From Methylomonas lenta (GTDB lineage Bacteria; Pseudomonadota; Gammaproteobacteria; Methylococcales; Methylomonadaceae), in NCBI RefSeq assembly GCF_001644015.1, contig NZ_LUUI01000114.1:1-64000 (forward strand): a stretch of DNA of 64,000 nucleotides, read 5' to 3'. The notes beneath the pieces were generated by a model. That model was not told the origin of the DNA. It was given only the letters and a program-made list of their open reading frames with translations, and ran no database searches. Each line of letters opens with the position of its first letter. Positions within the stretch are counted from its first letter, which is position 1. The translations under genes were made by a program, and so were the position numbers. Below, one piece after another: positions 35,527 to 43,870 of the stretch.

Positions 35527-36411
35527 ATGGCATGGCATCAGCTTTCAGTGGTGACTGACGAGCAAACTGCTCCTGAGTTGTCGGATTTTTTCAGCGAACT
35601 GGGTGCGGTTTCCGTCACCTATAGTGACGCCGAAGACGAACCGGTTTACGAGCCGGCCATCGATCAAACCCAGATTTGGAGCAATACTCGGGTGACGGCT
35701 TTATTTGAACTGGATGCCGATCCCGATGTATTGCAAACCCTGATGTTTAATTCATTCATCGGCCAGCCATTGCATCAATGGCAAGTGGAAGTTATTCAGG
35801 ATCAAGCCTGGGAGCGGGCCTGGATGGAGCATTTTAAGCCTATGCAATTTGCGGGTAGGTTATGGGTGTGTCCCAGTGGTCAGGAAGTGACAGAACCTGG
35901 TCAGGTTTGTATGACCTTAGATCCGGGCTTGGCTTTTGGTACTGGCACCCATCCTACGACAGCTTTGTGTCTGGAATGGTTGGCGGGACACGATTTACAA
36001 AACAAGGTCATGATCGATTACGGTTGCGGCTCTGGAATTTTAGCAGTTGCCGCCTTATTGCTGGGCGCCGAGCAGGCGCATGCAGTAGATATCGATCCGC
36101 AAGCCATAACCGCGACGCAATACAATGCCGAAAAAAATCAGGTACTGGATCGCATCAGCTATTACCTGCCGGAACAATTTACAGTAAGCGGCGCAGAGGT
36201 GGTGGTTGCCAATATTTTGGCCAAGCCGTTGATCGAGTTATCTGCCACGATTGCTGGATTGGTCAAGCCTGGCGGTTATCTCGTATTGTCCGGCATACTC
36301 AACGAACAAGCAGAAGCTGTAGCGGATGCTTACCGAGCCCAAGGATTACAAGTGGCCGAACCCGTCAGCCAAGAGGACTGGTGTAGACTGGATGCCGAGA
36401 GACCGGCTTAA
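35527..36411 (+). CDS. prmA: Ribosomal protein L11 methyltransferase
   Basis: The product is 294 aa. The N-terminal substrate-recognition domain starts MAWHQLSVVTDEQTAPELSD and has WERAWMEHFKPMQFAGRLWV. The SAM domain has DPGLAFGTGTHPTTALCLEW, then DYGCGSGILAVAALLLGAEQ and VANILAKPLIELS, all PrmA signatures. It trimethylates L11. It lies downstream of accC as in other gammaproteobacteria and 3 nt before the zinc-ribbon DUF3426 gene. Confidence 0.95.
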   Translation: MAWHQLSVVTDEQTAPELSDFFSELGAVSVTYSDAEDEPVYEPAIDQTQIWSNTRVTALFELDADPDVLQTLMFNSFIGQPLHQWQVEVIQDQAWERAWMEHFKPMQFAGRLWVCPSGQEVTEPGQVCMTLDPGLAFGTGTHPTTALCLEWLAGHDLQNKVMIDYGCGSGILAVAALLLGAEQAHAVDIDPQAITATQYNAEKNQVLDRISYYLPEQFTVSGAEVVVANILAKPLIELSATIAGLVKPGGYLVLSGILNEQAEAVADAYRAQGLQVAEPVSQEDWCRLDAERPA

Positions 36412-36414
36412 TCC

Positions 36415-37053
36415 ATGTATAGCCGTTGCCCCCATTGCGATGCACAACAAGAATTAACCGCGCAGCAATTACGCGATAGTCGGGGGTTATTGCATTGTGT
36501 TAGTTGTCATCAGCCTTTTGATGCCTTGCTTTCGTTGTCCGAGCAGGCGGATGATGTCGTGGAGCCGATCAGTACAGACATTGCATTAGCACAGCAGCAG
36601 AATACTGAGTCTGTCTGGCGCTGGCGCGTGGGTAGTTTAATGATGCTTTTGGCTTTGTTGGGACAAGTGGTTTATTTCGAAGGCGAGTCTTTAGGTCGTC
36701 AGCCCAAAATTTATGCAACATTGCTACAGGCTTGCGAAACTTTAGGTTGTGCGTTGCCGGCTTATAAAAACAGCGATGATTGGGCCGTATCACACAGTGC
36801 TTTACAAGTTCATTTGGATAAGCGCTTCCTTGTGACAGCAGCGCTGACTAATCAAGCCGGCCTTGCGCAAGCACTACCGATTTTAAAGCTGACTTTAAAG
36901 GATTTTAACGACCAGCCAGTGGCAGAACGCCTATTTGCTCCGCAACAGTATGCGAATGATGCAGCCTTGTCAGCCAACCAAACCACTCAAATTCGCTTGC
37001 CTTTGGTATTTTCCACCAACGAAGTTGGCGGATTCACTCTTACTTTGATTTAA
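36415..37053 (+). CDS. Zinc-ribbon DUF3426 membrane protein
   Basis: The product is 212 aa. The N-terminal MJ0042-type zinc finger has CPHCDAQQEL and CVSCHQPFD (four Cys). One membrane helix follows at about residues 72-88 (VGSLMMLLALLGQVVYF). The C-terminal DUF3426 domain is about 110-212 (LQVHLDKRFLVTAALTNQAG, LKLTLKDFNDQPVAERLFAP, FSTNEVGGFTLTLI). The usual place of this family is beside prmA, as here. A cytosolic zinc finger joined to a periplasmic Ig-like domain suggests a membrane-tethered regulator; function is unproven. Confidence 0.85.
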   Translation: MYSRCPHCDAQQELTAQQLRDSRGLLHCVSCHQPFDALLSLSEQADDVVEPISTDIALAQQQNTESVWRWRVGSLMMLLALLGQVVYFEGESLGRQPKIYATLLQACETLGCALPAYKNSDDWAVSHSALQVHLDKRFLVTAALTNQAGLAQALPILKLTLKDFNDQPVAERLFAPQQYANDAALSANQTTQIRLPLVFSTNEVGGFTLTLI

Positions 37054-37058
37054 AAACC

Positions 37059-38255
37059 ATGAATTATCCCGAATTGTTCCTGAAAAAACACGAAGACAAG
37101 CGCTTGCGGCAGGGGCACTTGTGGGTGTTTAGTAATGAAATTGACATCAAACGCAGTCCTTTGGAGCAATTCACAGCTGGTGACCTGGTGCTAGTGAATG
37201 ATAGCGCTGGTAAGGCTTTAGGTGTGGCTTACATCAATCCGAATGCATTGATTTGCGCCCGCTTACTGACCCGTAAACCCAATAGCAGCATCGGCGAAAA
37301 GTTTTTCAAAGCTCGGTTGATGCAAGCTTTGGCTTTGCGCCAACGTTTATTTGAGCAACCTTTTTATCGATTGGTGTTTGGCGAAAGTGATGGTTTGCCT
37401 GGTTTGGTGATCGATCGTTACGACACTGTATTGTCGGTACAAATCACCACCGCCGGCATGGAGATGCATAAGTCATTATTGGTTAAAGTGCTGGTCGACT
37501 TACTTCAGCCGAGCGCAATACTGCTTAAAAACGACAATAGCCAGCGCCAGTTGGAAAATCTGTCTTTGCAGCCGGAACTGGCTTACGGTGAGATGCCCGA
37601 CCGTTTGATTATTGAAGAAAACAATACCCGCTTCATAATCAATGTGGCGGCAGGCCAGAAAACCGGCTGGTTTTACGATCATCGTTGCAGCCGGGCGCAG
37701 TTTGCGCAATGGTCAAAAGGTCTTAAAGTGCTGGACTTATTCAGCTATGCCGGTGCTTGGGGTATAACTGCGGCGGTGGCAGGTGCTGCAGAAGTGATCT
37801 GTGTGGATAGTTCTGAAAGTGCTTTGGCACTGGCTGTAGAAAGCGCTACATTGAATCAGGTACAGGACAAAATGCAGTTTGTGCGCAGTGATGTATTTGA
37901 ATTTTTGAAACAAGCTCGCGAACAAAATCTGCATTTTGATGCCATCGTGTTGGATCCTCCGGCTTTGATCAAACGTAAAAAAGATCATAAGGCTGGTTAT
38001 GAAGCTTATCGCCGCTTGAATCATCTGGCGTTGCAAGTGTTATCGAATGACGGTATTTTGGTGTCGGCGTCCTGCTCACATCATTTAAGCCGCGATAATT
38101 TGCACGAAATTTTGCGCTCATCGGCACGCCATATCGATAGGCATTTAGTGCTATTTGCCAGTGGCGGTCAAGGGCCGGATCATCCTGTTTTACCTGCCAT
38201 GCCGGAAACAGAATATTTAAAAACCTTTTTCTGCGCGGTATCAAGCCGGATATAA
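37059..38255 (+). CDS. rlmI: Class I rRNA methyltransferase (RlmI-like)
   Basis: The product is 398 aa. The PUA domain is N-terminal (RLRQGHLWVFSNEIDI, GVAYINPNALICARLLTR). Next comes the RlmI-specific bridge FGESDGLPGLVIDRY. The SAM domain contains GQKTGWFYDHR, VLDLFSYAGAWGI and DAIVLDPPALIKRK, then SASCSHHL. It matches RlmI/RlmK-type m5C methyltransferases (23S rRNA C1962). It lies 5 nt after the DUF3426 gene and 9 nt before a small Cys-rich gene, so all may share a transcript. Confidence 0.85.
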   Translation: MNYPELFLKKHEDKRLRQGHLWVFSNEIDIKRSPLEQFTAGDLVLVNDSAGKALGVAYINPNALICARLLTRKPNSSIGEKFFKARLMQALALRQRLFEQPFYRLVFGESDGLPGLVIDRYDTVLSVQITTAGMEMHKSLLVKVLVDLLQPSAILLKNDNSQRQLENLSLQPELAYGEMPDRLIIEENNTRFIINVAAGQKTGWFYDHRCSRAQFAQWSKGLKVLDLFSYAGAWGITAAVAGAAEVICVDSSESALALAVESATLNQVQDKMQFVRSDVFEFLKQAREQNLHFDAIVLDPPALIKRKKDHKAGYEAYRRLNHLALQVLSNDGILVSASCSHHLSRDNLHEILRSSARHIDRHLVLFASGGQGPDHPVLPAMPETEYLKTFFCAVSSRI

Positions 38256-38264
38256 ATCTGCCGT

Positions 38265-38441
38265 ATGAAAAAAAGTCATTATCCTTGCGACCTCTGCGGT
38301 CAGCCTGTGAAAATATCTGGATTTAGTTTAGTCAGTCCAAGTGGGCAGAAAAAATTTTGCTGCGAAGGCTGCTTACGTATTTTTCAATTGCTCGATCCCG
38401 AGCAAAACTTAAACCATGAATCAGGGGAGAAAATTTCATGA
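38265..38441 (+). CDS. Stand-alone P-type-ATPase-like metal-binding domain, 58 aa
   Basis: This short gene starts MKKSHYPCDLCGQPVKISGF and continues with KKFCCEGCLRIFQLLDPEQ. The pattern CxxC...FCCxGC followed by a Tyr/Phe-x-x-L helix is the PF12156-type metal-binding domain normally found at the N-terminus of Cu+/heavy-metal P-type ATPases (CcoI/FixI group). Here it ends 20 residues later with a stop, with no ATPase attached. The stop overlaps the next start as ATGA (38438-38441), and the next protein is itself a Cys/His-rich membrane protein. A role in metal capture or delivery is inferred from the domain. Confidence 0.7.
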   Translation: MKKSHYPCDLCGQPVKISGFSLVSPSGQKKFCCEGCLRIFQLLDPEQNLNHESGEKIS

Positions 38442-39010
38442 ATACCCAAAAGGGCATAAATACCCAAAAGGGCATAAAAGCCTGCGAATCTTGTGCCGAG
38501 CGTGTCAATATCGGTTGCCATCATAAACAAATGTCTGTGCTAGCCAGGGCATTCGGTTTGCTATTAGTTTATTTACCGATTTTAACCCTGCCGTTTGTGA
38601 TCACCAGTGCTTATTTGACTTACTTTAGCTTGAAGTTTGCAGGGGCGCAAAAGGTAAAAAAATGGGGCGATTTTTTGCCGGATCGTGCCAGCCATCGTTA
38701 CAGCATGAAAAATCAGATCGTTATGAACGGATCGTTTAAGCTGAGTATGGCGCAATCAAGATTATTTTGGATACTCAATTGCACGTGGTATTGTCCTTAT
38801 AGCGTGGGTTTGTTTGAGTGGCATGCTTATTTAGTCAAGGTTGTGGAAAACTGGTGGTGCCCGTTCGGCCACAGTCGTAAAGACAGCTATACCGAGGGCG
38901 CAATAGACCAATCTTTCTGGCACATTTATCCTGATGAAAAGGCAAAATTAACCGAAGAAGATAAAAACAACCCAATTTTTACAAATGAGGCAGACAAACC
39001 GCATGATTGA
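38438..39010 (+). CDS. Cys/His-rich membrane protein, unknown family
   Basis: The product is 190 aa. It opens with a tandem NTQKGI repeat, then CESCAERVNIGCHHKQM, a compact Cys/His cluster likely to bind metal. One long or two short membrane helices follow (about residues 36-70). The second half holds NCTWYCPYSVGLFEWHAYLV and ENWWCPFGHSRKDSY, with further Cys, His and Trp. Translation is coupled to the 58-aa metal-binding gene. The pattern suggests a two-part metal-handling or redox device. I do not recognise a named family. Confidence 0.6.
   Translation: MNTQKGINTQKGIKACESCAERVNIGCHHKQMSVLARAFGLLLVYLPILTLPFVITSAYLTYFSLKFAGAQKVKKWGDFLPDRASHRYSMKNQIVMNGSFKLSMAQSRLFWILNCTWYCPYSVGLFEWHAYLVKVVENWWCPFGHSRKDSYTEGAIDQSFWHIYPDEKAKLTEEDKNNPIFTNEADKPHD
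38441..38476 (+). repeat. Tandem 18-bp duplication inside the membrane-protein gene
   Basis: AATACCCAAAAGGGCATA occurs twice in a row (38441-38458, 38459-38476), in frame, giving NTQKGI twice directly after the initiator Met. The copies are identical, so the duplication is recent. AAGGG in the first copy could also act as a ribosome site for an internal start, but no start codon follows at the right distance. Confidence 0.8.
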
Positions 39011-39040
39011 TTAAGGCGATGGCTTTTTGTCGTGCTGTAC

Positions 39041-39145
39041 AGCTCAACCATCCTGTAGATACTGTTTGATTTTCCGAAACATGAAAAGGTGAATATGTTT
39101 TAACGTATTCACCTTTTGCTACATTTAGGATGGTTGCGCTGAGCT
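39041..39145. repeat. Nested inverted repeats
   Basis: The inner hairpin AAAAGGTGAATA (39084-39095) / TATTCACCTTTT (39106-39117) is perfect with a 10-nt loop. Around it AGCTCAACCATCCTGTAG (39041-39058) pairs with a mirror at 39119-39145 (CTACatttAGGATGGTTGcgcTGAGCT) with two short insertions. It lies downstream of the Cys/His-rich membrane gene. It can act as a terminator, but the two-layer design is unusual and may be a mobile palindromic element or structured RNA. Confidence 0.6.
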
Positions 39146-39281
39146 TATCCACTCCGCTTAGTTTTTATCCAGGTATGCAGTTTGTTGAGGCCATATTGGT
39201 TGCTTGGCTTGCTCTGGGCAATCGTGATAATAAAAACCAATTCTCGCCTCCAAAACCACCGAAAATCGCCAAAACATCATT

Positions 39282-39650
39282 ATGAAGCTAAATAAACTAT
39301 TGATCCTGGGATTGGCCTTAATCCTAGCTGGCTGCGGACATGGGTTCGAAGGTGAATACACCGAACAAGTCGGCTCGTCGGTCGAATTCCTCAACGCGTT
39401 TGCTCAGGTAGCAGGCGAAAAAACTGTAGTTATCGGCCCTGATTACATCGATTCAGACGGACTTAGGACTGAATACAAAGATATTTTCGTACGCGATTCG
39501 GGTAGTCAGAAATATCTGATTTTACAAAAACCGGATAATAGTGAAGAAGCCTGGAAGATTGAAGACAACGATACGTTGATTCGTGGTGGTGGCTTGGTGT
39601 CAATTACTTTGCAACGAATACAGCCGAAAAAGCGCGAAGCTTATGATTAG
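39282..39650 (+). CDS. Small lipoprotein
   Basis: The product is 122 aa. It has a lipoprotein signal with the lipobox LILAGC (Cys about residue 18). The mature part is a short beta-rich domain (FEGEYTEQVGSSVEFLNAFA, VVIGPDYIDSDGLRTEYKDI, YLILQKPDNSEEAWKIEDND). The layout resembles small lipoproteins of unknown function. No ribosome site is evident. It is followed by a strong hairpin terminator and converges with a PEP-CTERM gene. A minus-strand frame at 39158-39394 across the promoter is not supported. Confidence 0.65.
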   Translation: MKLNKLLILGLALILAGCGHGFEGEYTEQVGSSVEFLNAFAQVAGEKTVVIGPDYIDSDGLRTEYKDIFVRDSGSQKYLILQKPDNSEEAWKIEDNDTLIRGGGLVSITLQRIQPKKREAYD

Positions 39651-39702
39651 TTTCGGCGCGCCCTGCGGATTTCAGGGTTGTTTTTGGTAAGATTTGGGTA
39701 TA

Positions 39703-39739
39703 AAAAACCGTCTTTCCAGTTTTGGGAAAGACGGTTTTT
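39703..39739. terminator. Bidirectional rho-independent terminator
   Basis: AAAAACCGTCTTTCC (39703-39717) pairs perfectly with GGAAAGACGGTTTTT (39725-39739), 7-nt loop. A and T runs at the outer edges make it functional in both directions for the convergent lipoprotein and PEP-CTERM genes. Confidence 0.85.
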
Positions 39740-39760
39740 AATTTGAAAAAATCGTTTATT

Positions 39761-40621
39761 TTAAGCAGCTAAAGCTTCGTTGGATTCAGCTTGTGCTTTG
39801 CTGTAACGGTTTAAGCGCCAGCCAAGTAGCCCGCCAGTGAATAATAATAGGCTGGAAGGTTCGGGCACGCTGCCGGTGTTACCACTACCGCCACCTACGG
39901 TACCGGTTAGTCCGGAGATTTTAAAGAAGTCATCACCAAAATCTAAAGAACCGTTTGAATCCGGTACGCATACGTAGCTATTGCTGCTATTGGCATTAGC
40001 GCAGCTGGTGTAGGCGCTAACCAGCCAGTAGCTTGAGGAAACATTGCTTGCATTGATGCTGGCGGTTGGATTTGAGGGATGATCCAATTCCGAGTAGTTA
40101 CCTATAAGTTGCCAGCCAGAGCTTAAAAGTTGGGTAAATGTTTTGCCTAGGATACTTGCGGGGCCGCCACTGCCAGTATAGGCTAATACTGATATATCGG
40201 CATCATAGTCTGGGTTGGTCCCATCCCAGCCAATTGACAGTGAGGTCAAGCTTACGCTTTGGTCAAAAGCGAATATGGCTGCGTCGACATCTCCGCCGGG
40301 ACCCTCATCGCTTGTGGTATTGGCGCCGCCGTCATTATCGAATGCATGGTGAGGAGAGCTGCCAAAGGAACCGTCTTCCTGGCTCTGAACGCCTATGCCA
40401 CCGCTCCAGGAGCCAAGTGTTCCTGTTTCAAACTTGTCTCCAGACGAGTCCAGAGTGGTCGAAAAAGCACTTACGCTGACCGATCCCGCACCAGAAGAGC
40501 CGCTAAAGGTATGTTGTGAGCCATAATTCTGCCCACTTCCGGTAAAACTCCAGCTTAATGTAGCATTTGCGGACAAAGGTGTCAGCATAGCTGCTATGAA
40601 AAACAAATCTGACTTTTTCAT
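39761..40621 (-). CDS. PEP-CTERM sorted surface protein
   Basis: The product is 286 aa. A signal peptide (cut about residue 20, SANA) is followed by a Ser/Gly/Asn-rich mature region with little hydrophobic core. The C-terminal tail is SVPEPSSLLLFTGGLLGWRL and then NRYSKAQ: the PEP motif, a membrane helix and a basic cluster recognised by exosortase. The 10 residues after it are an unusual extension (AESNEALAA). AAGGAA precedes the ATG. A 21-bp element 77 nt upstream matches the one before the VP-CTERM gene at 26693. Likely exported and anchored or released in the extracellular matrix. Confidence 0.85.
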   Translation of the reverse strand: MKKSDLFFIAAMLTPLSANATLSWSFTGSGQNYGSQHTFSGSSGAGSVSVSAFSTTLDSSGDKFETGTLGSWSGGIGVQSQEDGSFGSSPHHAFDNDGGANTTSDEGPGGDVDAAIFAFDQSVSLTSLSIGWDGTNPDYDADISVLAYTGSGGPASILGKTFTQLLSSGWQLIGNYSELDHPSNPTASINASNVSSSYWLVSAYTSCANANSSNSYVCVPDSNGSLDFGDDFFKISGLTGTVGGGSGNTGSVPEPSSLLLFTGGLLGWRLNRYSKAQAESNEALAA

Positions 40622-40698
40622 GACAATTCCTTAACTTTATTTTTGAAACTAAGCTTATTTGCGTTCTATCTTGTGTGTTCTAACGATTGTTTGTTATT

Positions 40699-40719
40699 GT
40701 ACAAAAGTGCAGGACTTAG
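40699..40719 (-). promoter_or_regulatory. Shared upstream motif of CTERM genes, copy 2
   Basis: Reading toward the gene: CTAAG, TC, CTGC, A, CTTTTGTAC. It ends 77 nt before the ATG at 40621. Only three of 21 positions differ from the copy at 26756-26776. Confidence 0.55.
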
Positions 40720-40853
40720 ATAGTAAAAATATTAGCACTTATCATGCCTGTTATTGTTATTTATGTTGATTCATAATCTTATATTAATTTTATCTTTGCC
40801 CAAACACGTTCAATTGGGGAAAGTGTAAAAAAATCCGACAGCTTTGTAGTCAA

Positions 40854-43670
40854 TTACTGACTCAGTTTTTCCGATAAAGCCTTGGCTTGCTCAATGCCGT
40901 TAAATGAAAGATTCGAATTCAACGCTTGTTCAAGTTCTTGCTTCGCCTCGTCTTTTCGGCCTAGCTTGTCCAACGCCACCGCAATGTGGTAACGAATTTC
41001 CGGATTCTGTGACTCACGTGAATGCGCGCTACGCAGGTAATGTAAGCCTTCATCCACTTTACCGGTATTAACCAGAATCCAGCCTAGAGTGTCGTTGCTG
41101 GAGGCTTGTTCCGGGGCCAATTGTTGGGCTTTTTCCGCATAAGATGAGGCTTTGCTGTCGCCGCTAGAGAAGTAAATATAAGCCAGATTATTCAAAAACT
41201 GTGCTTCGTTAGGATATTGAGTTAATAAAAATTCATAATGCTTTTGGGCTTCCTTGAGCTTACCTTGTTGCAGTAGTTCCTCGGCCAATGCAGCTATTGG
41301 AACCAGATCTTTGGGGTGTTTCTTGGTCCATTCAGCCAATAAATCGAACGCTTTTTGGTTTTGTCCGGTTTGATTAAGGCTTTGATACAGTTTCATCAAT
41401 AAAGCGGTATCGGGTTCTAAATCAAAGGCGGTTTGGTATCGGGTGGCCGCCAGACTGAAATTTTTATCTTGTGCGGCAATATCGCCCAATAAGCGGTTCG
41501 GAAAGCCGCTTTGGGGGTATGCCTTGAGCAAGTTATTGGCACGGCTGAGGGCAAACACCGGTTTGCCGTGATAAAGCTCCATTTCTGTCAGGGCGATTTG
41601 GGCTGGGATGTGTTTTTCATCCGCCACTATGGCTTTTTTCAGGGTTTTGATGGCATCCGAGTAATCGCCGGCCTGAATTTGATAGCGCGCAACGTTGTAA
41701 AGTTTTTTGACATTCAAGCGAGCTTGGTCCGCCATGCGCCGATAAATACTCAGGGCTTTTTCACGATTATTGGAGGCTAGATAGCTACGTGCCAGGGCTT
41801 GCAAAAGCTGTGGGTTTTCTCTATCGATTAATTCTGCTGCTTCACCTATGCTGAGAGCTTGCAGAGTACGACCGGTTTTGATGTTTAAGTCCATCTGAGC
41901 TAACAGCACCGGCATCGATTTTTGGTCGATTCTGCGGGCTTTTTCCAACCATTGATTAGCGCTGTCGTTGTTGCCGATGGCTTGGTCTACTGTCGACAAT
42001 TCGATTAATACGGCCACGTTATCAGGGAATTTCTGATTAAGCGCTACTAATCGTTGTTTGGCTTTATCGATTTTTTTCTCGGCCACGTCGAGCTTACTCA
42101 GGTTGAGGTGGCCGGTGATAAAGGTCGGGTCGAGTTCTACAGCTTGTTCAAAACTTTGCCGAGCTTGCTTCAAGTTTTGCGTTGCCACTTGGGCGGTACC
42201 CAATAAATTCAACAGTGTAAGATTTTTCGACTGTTTTTTGTGCATAGCCTGGGCAATTCGCAAGGCATTTTGGCCTTCACCATTTCTAATATAAATTGCA
42301 ACCAGCGGTATGCCGGCCTGGGTATTGCCGGGATTTTTTTGGATCGCAGCTTCCAGTTCCTGGATGGCAAGTGTTTCCTGGCCCATGGACAAGCGGTTGA
42401 GGCCGATTTCGGCGTGAATGTTTTCGCCGCCGTCTTCGCCGGCCGAGGCTTTTTCCAGTAGCGCGTTGGCTTTGTCGTGTTTGCCGACGTTCATATAGGC
42501 GGTGCCGAGCAGGAATAGCAGGCGATAGTCGTTCGGGTTGCTGGCAACCACTGGCCTAAGTAGGTCGATGACTGTTTCGGGTTCGTTTTTATTTAACAGT
42601 ATCGACGCCAGTAACTTATACGGGCCTGGTTGACCTGGGTAGGACTTTACATATTGACGCAAGTATTCGGCGGCGAGGTCAAAGCGTTGCAAGCTGTAGT
42701 TGATCAAGCCGGACAGCATCAGGGTTTGGCTGTGTTGGACGAGGTATTCCGGTTTGACGGCAACGATGATGTCCGAGGCGGCTTCCAGCTCCTTGATGGA
42801 GGCTGCTTGTTGGCCGTTGCGAGCCAATAACACTGCATGCAGATAGGCTGCCTTGGGATCAAACGGGTAGTGTTTCCGTAAATAGGCTAAATCCTCGTCT
42901 GCACGCTGGTCTTGCTGCAAGTCCATCAGAACGCCGGCTCTGGCAATGCGTGCATCCTGATAATCAGGCAGTAGTGTTATGGCTTTGTCATAGTCTTTAA
43001 TGGCATTTTCCAGGTCGCCCTGCACATGTTCGATGCTGCCTTTGACATACCAGTTACCGGGATTGTCGGGTTGCATGGCCATGGCTTTTTCGACTGCCTG
43101 CGTGGCACCGGCGAGATCGTTGCGGCGCAGCAAGGCGTTGGCCCGGCCTATCACGGCATCTACCCGGCTAGGGTCGATTTGTGCCGCTATGTCGTATTCA
43201 TTTAGCGCTTCGCTGATTTGATTTAGCTGCAAATAAGCGTGGCCGCGAAAAACGTGTAAATCCGGCTGCAGCTGCCGGTTAAATTGGCTGGGTTGAATTT
43301 CCTTGAGCAACTGGTTGTATTTGATTTGGTATAGATACAGTTGCGCCAGTGCTTTAACGGTTAGCGATCTGTCTGCACCCAATTGGTTGGCTAGGTTGAG
43401 GTGCACCTCCGCTTCGGAAAGCGACTTTTTTTGTAAAAAGAGTTTGCCCAGCAGAATGTGCGCCGCAACATAATTAGGATTTTGCTGTAACGCGTTTCTC
43501 AATTCGATGATGGCAGCATCAAGGTCCTGTTTTTGGTATGCCACCAAGGCGTTTTCATAATATTTGCCGGCCAAGTTTTCATCGGCCAGGCCAGGTGATG
43601 GTAAGCTCAGAATGCTAGCCAACATCAGGCCGGATAAGACTTTTACGCTGCTTTTACGGTGCGGTTGCAT
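40854..43670 (-). CDS. prsT: PEP-CTERM system TPR protein (PrsT-like)
   Basis: The product is about 938 aa. The start ATG 43670 (MQPHRKSSVKVLSGLMLAS) is preferred because it begins a signal peptide (LSLPSPGLA); the longer frame to 43730 adds 20 residues. Over twenty TPR-type repeats follow without interruption (for example YYENALVAYQKQDLDAAIIE, NYVAAHILLGKLFLQKKSL, ILVNTGKVDEGLHYLRSAHS). Length, N-terminus and repeat number match the PrsT protein of exosortase/PEP-CTERM loci, usually a lipoprotein; no lipobox Cys is evident here. It probably serves as a periplasmic scaffold for exopolysaccharide or sorting machinery. It is divergent from parC and separated from the exosortase genes. Confidence 0.8.
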   Translation of the reverse strand: MQPHRKSSVKVLSGLMLASILSLPSPGLADENLAGKYYENALVAYQKQDLDAAIIELRNALQQNPNYVAAHILLGKLFLQKKSLSEAEVHLNLANQLGADRSLTVKALAQLYLYQIKYNQLLKEIQPSQFNRQLQPDLHVFRGHAYLQLNQISEALNEYDIAAQIDPSRVDAVIGRANALLRRNDLAGATQAVEKAMAMQPDNPGNWYVKGSIEHVQGDLENAIKDYDKAITLLPDYQDARIARAGVLMDLQQDQRADEDLAYLRKHYPFDPKAAYLHAVLLARNGQQAASIKELEAASDIIVAVKPEYLVQHSQTLMLSGLINYSLQRFDLAAEYLRQYVKSYPGQPGPYKLLASILLNKNEPETVIDLLRPVVASNPNDYRLLFLLGTAYMNVGKHDKANALLEKASAGEDGGENIHAEIGLNRLSMGQETLAIQELEAAIQKNPGNTQAGIPLVAIYIRNGEGQNALRIAQAMHKKQSKNLTLLNLLGTAQVATQNLKQARQSFEQAVELDPTFITGHLNLSKLDVAEKKIDKAKQRLVALNQKFPDNVAVLIELSTVDQAIGNNDSANQWLEKARRIDQKSMPVLLAQMDLNIKTGRTLQALSIGEAAELIDRENPQLLQALARSYLASNNREKALSIYRRMADQARLNVKKLYNVARYQIQAGDYSDAIKTLKKAIVADEKHIPAQIALTEMELYHGKPVFALSRANNLLKAYPQSGFPNRLLGDIAAQDKNFSLAATRYQTAFDLEPDTALLMKLYQSLNQTGQNQKAFDLLAEWTKKHPKDLVPIAALAEELLQQGKLKEAQKHYEFLLTQYPNEAQFLNNLAYIYFSSGDSKASSYAEKAQQLAPEQASSNDTLGWILVNTGKVDEGLHYLRSAHSRESQNPEIRYHIAVALDKLGRKDEAKQELEQALNSNLSFNGIEQAKALSEKLSQ

Positions 43671-43870
43671 AGGTATGATCTGTGCGAATTTGAGTGATGA
43701 TTGCCATAGCATAACGGCAAAGCCCGTCAAAAAATAGTTTCTAGGTATTTCAGCTTAATAGACCAGTCAGCAAGCTTTCTGAGTCTGCCATGCTTTGATG
43801 CGGTATCATTTTAATGGAATTAAAACAGCTGGGCTTATGCCAGTTTCTATCATCCACTCATTTATTAAGC

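Noticed and set aside
35862-36386. 174-codon frame inside prmA
   Set aside because: Composition is Arg/Ser/Gly-rich shadow text; prmA in the other frame has complete family motifs.
39158-39394. 78-codon minus-strand frame over the lipoprotein promoter
   Set aside because: Overlaps a clear lipoprotein signal on the plus strand and has no ribosome site.
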